From an uncultured Lachnospiraceae bacterium (GTDB lineage: Bacteria > Bacillota > Clostridia > Lachnospirales > Lachnospiraceae): 64,000 bases of DNA. This document shows positions 61,564 through 64,000 of the stretch, piece after piece. Position 1 is the stretch's first letter; the number at the start of each line of letters is the position of its first letter. The stretch is from the NCBI GenBank assembly GCA_947384285.1, contig CANDGI010000002.1, positions 100,401 to 164,400 of the forward strand, read 5' to 3'. Both the position numbers and the translations under genes were made by a program. The notes beneath the pieces were generated by a model. The model saw nothing but the letters and a program-made list of their open reading frames with translations, searched no databases and had not been told where the DNA came from.

Positions 61564-63693
61564 TTACATGCTTCTGCGTTCTTTGATTTCAGCCATCTTC
61601 GCATCATTTAACCTGGTATCGCCTTTTACCCTGGAATAGGACAGGTAACCGTTCATTCTTTCAATCTTGGTGAGGTTGCGGCTGCCGCATTTGGGGCATA
61701 CATCCATGTCCAGTTCCTGATGCCCGCAGTCATCGCAATAGGACAGGGATAAATTCACTCCCTCATAAAAGCCCATATCCATGGCGCGCCTTACCAGCGT
61801 CTTTACCGCCTCCGTATTGTAGTCGATGGGATATTTCACATACTGGATTTTTCCGCCGTTGCTCAATTCCCAGAACCGGTACTCCAAATCCTGCTTCTGG
61901 ATGGGCGTAATATCCTCCGTCACATGGCAGTGGAACCCATTGCTTACATATTCCCGGTCAGACACATTTTCCACAATGCCGTATTTCTTGCGGAACTGTT
62001 TTACCTGCAGGCCGCAGAGGTTTTCTGCAGGCGTTGCATAGATGGCGTAAAGGTTCCCGTCGGCCTCCTTGAATTCGTTGATTTTATCATTGATATGCTC
62101 CAATACCTCAATGGCAAACTGCCCGTCCTCCACCAGGGATCTGCCGTTGTAGAGCCGCTGCAGCTCATTAAAAGCCGTAATTCCAAAGGATGCCGTAGCC
62201 GTTTTCAGCAACGGCTTAATCTTATCGTGAATGTCCAAATGCCCGCCGTAAAATCCGCCTTCGCAGTAAGCCAGGGGATTGGTGCTTGCCCTCATCTCCC
62301 CCAAATATGCATAGGTACGGATGTGGAGCTGGCGGATTAATTCCAGGTAATAGTCCAATACCTCATAAAAATCCCGGCTTTCCTGTTTTGATTTGGCAAG
62401 AATCATAGGAAGATGGAGGCTGACCACCCCGATATTAAACCGTCCCACAAAAACAGGATGGTCTGTCTCGTCCGCCGGGTTCATGCCGCCTTTCACATAC
62501 CAGGGCGACAGAAAAGCCCTGCAGCCCATGGGGCTGATGATCTCTCCATACTGCTTATACATGCTGGAAATGTATCCCTTCCCGGTAAGGCTCAGCCAGT
62601 CGGGATACATGGTTTTCCGGGAGCATTCTATGCCCGCTTCAAACACATCCTCCAGCTCTTTTCCCGGGCCGTGGAGGTTTTCGTCATAAAGGAACACCAG
62701 CTTTGGAAACAGCACCGGCTTCTTGCACTCTGCCTTCCCCTGGCCAGTTCTTCGCACATTCAGCATGGCAATGGAAGCCATTTTGGCAAATCTTCCTGTG
62801 CCTGTTCCAAACGTCATGGTGATAAAAGGATAGTCCCCCCGGCTGGAGGACACGGAATTAAACTTATACTCCCATCCCTGGACGCCCTGTTCCAAATCCC
62901 GGGCGATATCCTTCATGGTCTCTTCCTCGGCTCGTTCTTCGCTTAATCCAAGGCTTACATAACGGTTCTTATATTTGATGTAGGATTTCTCTGCATAAGG
63001 CTCTAAGATTTTTTCCACGCTTGGCACCGTGAATCCGCCATACTGCTGGCTTGCAGCGCTTAGCACGATGTCCCCGATGACGTCAAAGGCAACGTCCAGG
63101 GTTTTTGGCTCATTATACCAGAGATTTCCCATTTCAAAACCGTCCCTCAGCACATTTTCCACATCAAACAGGCAGCAGTTCATGGTATCCCTCCTGGCAG
63201 ACATATCATGGACATAGATGTAACCGTCCCGGCAGGCCTGGATTTCCTCCGTGGTCATAAAAAATTTCTGGTACAGTTCTTTATTTAACTGGTTAAAAAT
63301 CAGGCTCCGCTTAGTGGATACCAGCGCGCTGTCCGTATTGGAATTCTCCTTGTCCCCGATATACATGATGGACTGGCTCTTTTTATAAACCTCATCCAGC
63401 ATCTGCACGAAATCCTGCTTATAATTCCGGTAGTCCCGGTAGCTCTTGGCCACCACTGGGTTCACCTTCTCCAGGGCGCCTTCTACAATGTTGTGCATCT
63501 GGACGATTTTTACTTCCTCAATCCCCATGGATTCCACTTTTTCCTCCACGAACTGACAGATAAATTTTAACTCTTCCTCTGTAAATGTAATCAATGCCCG
63601 GTAGGCGGACTTGTTCACCGCAACCACTACCTTCTGTACATTGAACTCCTCTTTTGTCCCATCCTTTTTGATGACCTTGAAGTTTTTTTCCAT
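61564..63693 (-). CDS. nrdD: Anaerobic (class III) ribonucleoside-triphosphate reductase
   Basis: 709 aa. N-terminal ATP-cone (residues 1-~95, VIKKDGTKEEFNVQKVVVAV), then the reductase barrel, a zinc site (CDDCGH and CPKCGS) and the glycyl-radical motif near the C-terminus (RMNGYL). It makes dNTPs without oxygen. It is followed by nrdG and preceded by NrdR-like boxes. No aerobic reductase is seen in the window. Confidence 0.96.
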   Translation of the reverse strand: MEKNFKVIKKDGTKEEFNVQKVVVAVNKSAYRALITFTEEELKFICQFVEEKVESMGIEEVKIVQMHNIVEGALEKVNPVVAKSYRDYRNYKQDFVQMLDEVYKKSQSIMYIGDKENSNTDSALVSTKRSLIFNQLNKELYQKFFMTTEEIQACRDGYIYVHDMSARRDTMNCCLFDVENVLRDGFEMGNLWYNEPKTLDVAFDVIGDIVLSAASQQYGGFTVPSVEKILEPYAEKSYIKYKNRYVSLGLSEERAEEETMKDIARDLEQGVQGWEYKFNSVSSSRGDYPFITMTFGTGTGRFAKMASIAMLNVRRTGQGKAECKKPVLFPKLVFLYDENLHGPGKELEDVFEAGIECSRKTMYPDWLSLTGKGYISSMYKQYGEIISPMGCRAFLSPWYVKGGMNPADETDHPVFVGRFNIGVVSLHLPMILAKSKQESRDFYEVLDYYLELIRQLHIRTYAYLGEMRASTNPLAYCEGGFYGGHLDIHDKIKPLLKTATASFGITAFNELQRLYNGRSLVEDGQFAIEVLEHINDKINEFKEADGNLYAIYATPAENLCGLQVKQFRKKYGIVENVSDREYVSNGFHCHVTEDITPIQKQDLEYRFWELSNGGKIQYVKYPIDYNTEAVKTLVRRAMDMGFYEGVNLSLSYCDDCGHQELDMDVCPKCGSRNLTKIERMNGYLSYSRVKGDTRLNDAKMAEIKERRSM

Positions 63694-63722
63694 CCCTTCT
63701 CCTCCCGCCTTTGTCTGACAAG

Positions 63723-63779
63723 TCTATATATCTTGTGAATTATTGCTGATTTCCGCACTTTTCACACTACATCTTGTGT
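63723..63779 (-). promoter_or_regulatory. Pair of NrdR boxes before nrdD
   Basis: ACACTACATCTTGTGT (63764-63779) matches the NrdR palindrome ACACTATATATTGTGT at 14/16. A weaker box lies at 63723-63738 (11/16). Their starts are 41 bp apart, about four helical turns, as NrdR pairs require. Both lie between the promoter and nrdD. Confidence 0.6.
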
Positions 63780-63789
63780 TGTGCATTTT

Positions 63790-63818
63790 ATCTTACCATG
63801 GTCTCTTCTGGAAGTCAA
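63790..63818 (-). promoter_or_regulatory. Sigma-A promoter of nrdDG
   Basis: TTGACT (63813-63818) and TAAGAT (63790-63795) with a 17-bp spacer on the minus strand, just upstream of the NrdR boxes. Confidence 0.55.
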
Positions 63819-63900
63819 TAGCGCATTTCGCTCCCTTCCGCAGACAGCAGGCAAACAGCTTCCGCGGATAAAGATATGTAAAACGCTTCCAAATTTTCCA

Positions 63901-63929
63901 TAGACATTTGTGTATAAACATGTTACAAT
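63901..63929 (+). promoter_or_regulatory. Probable plus-strand promoter at the window edge
   Basis: TAGACA (63901-63906) and TACAAT (63924-63929) with a 17-bp spacer point toward the right edge. The gene it would serve lies outside the window, divergent from nrdD. Confidence 0.45.
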
Positions 63930-64000
63930 CATACCATCTATAAACGAGTCCAGCTAATAAATGTCAATAGATAAATGAAAAAAATTTTCTGCTAAAAAAG

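Overview
The window comes from the chromosome of a motile, strictly anaerobic, low-to-mid GC Firmicute, most probably a Lachnospiraceae member. Pointers are the anaerobic class III ribonucleotide reductase, a flavodiiron protein, a meso-diaminopimelate cell wall (murE with a DNPR motif, ddh, lysA), flagellin next to csrA, PASTA kinase/PP2C signalling, Shine-Dalgarno sites close to AGGAGG at most starts, and sigma-A promoters near TTGACA-17-TATAAT. Nearly all genes lie on the minus strand. I could not search databases, so the taxonomic call is inference.

Layout. 0.2-6.3 kb: gltB-gltD glutamate synthase. 6.7-10.6 kb: flagellin and csrA, followed by a 0.7 kb cassette with a tyrosine recombinase flanked by near-perfect inverted recombination sites, then terminators and nested palindromic elements. 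10.8-14.1 kb: a flavodiiron protein and an acyl-CoA dehydrogenase/EtfA/rubredoxin fusion under one strong promoter. 14.1-15.9 kb: an uncharacterised protein and a CPBP protease behind a flagellar sigma-28 promoter. 16-21.5 kb: ddh, a HAD phosphatase and a MoxR ATPase/VWA/leucine-rich-repeat trio. 21.6-25.4 kb: folate operon folC-folE-folP-folBK. 25.6-30.4 kb: an LTA-synthase-like membrane sulfatase, a ComEC-like lipoprotein and a second uncharacterised gene behind a sigma-28 promoter. 30.5-42.4 kb: regulators, ugpC-type ATPase, dut, lytic transglycosylase, S1 protein, chemoreceptor, Lsa-like ABC-F protein, MATE pump, ychF. 42.4-44.9 kb: AT-rich gene graveyard. 45-59.1 kb: a 12-gene core operon murE-priA-def-fmt-metallopeptidase-rsmB-rlmN-prpC-pknB-rsgA-rpe-thiN. 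59.2-63.8 kb: lysA with a coupled repeat-tailed small gene, then nrdD-nrdG with NrdR boxes.

The most exciting system is at 9.3-10.2 kb. A FimB/RecV-sized recombinase sits between two 29-bp inverted sites (28/29 identical), each with 10-bp arms around the same 7-bp spacer. Inside the segment, at the end far from csrA-flagellin, is a sigma-28 promoter (TAAA-N15-TCCGATAT) that now points away from the flagellin genes into two intrinsic terminators. Inversion would turn it toward csrA-flagellin and would replace the U-tract that completes the first terminator. The window therefore appears to show the OFF state of a self-encoded flagellar phase switch. Two more promoters of the same class (CCGATAT core, N15 spacer) precede uncharacterised genes at 15.8 and 30.4 kb, which makes those genes candidate members of the late flagellar regulon.
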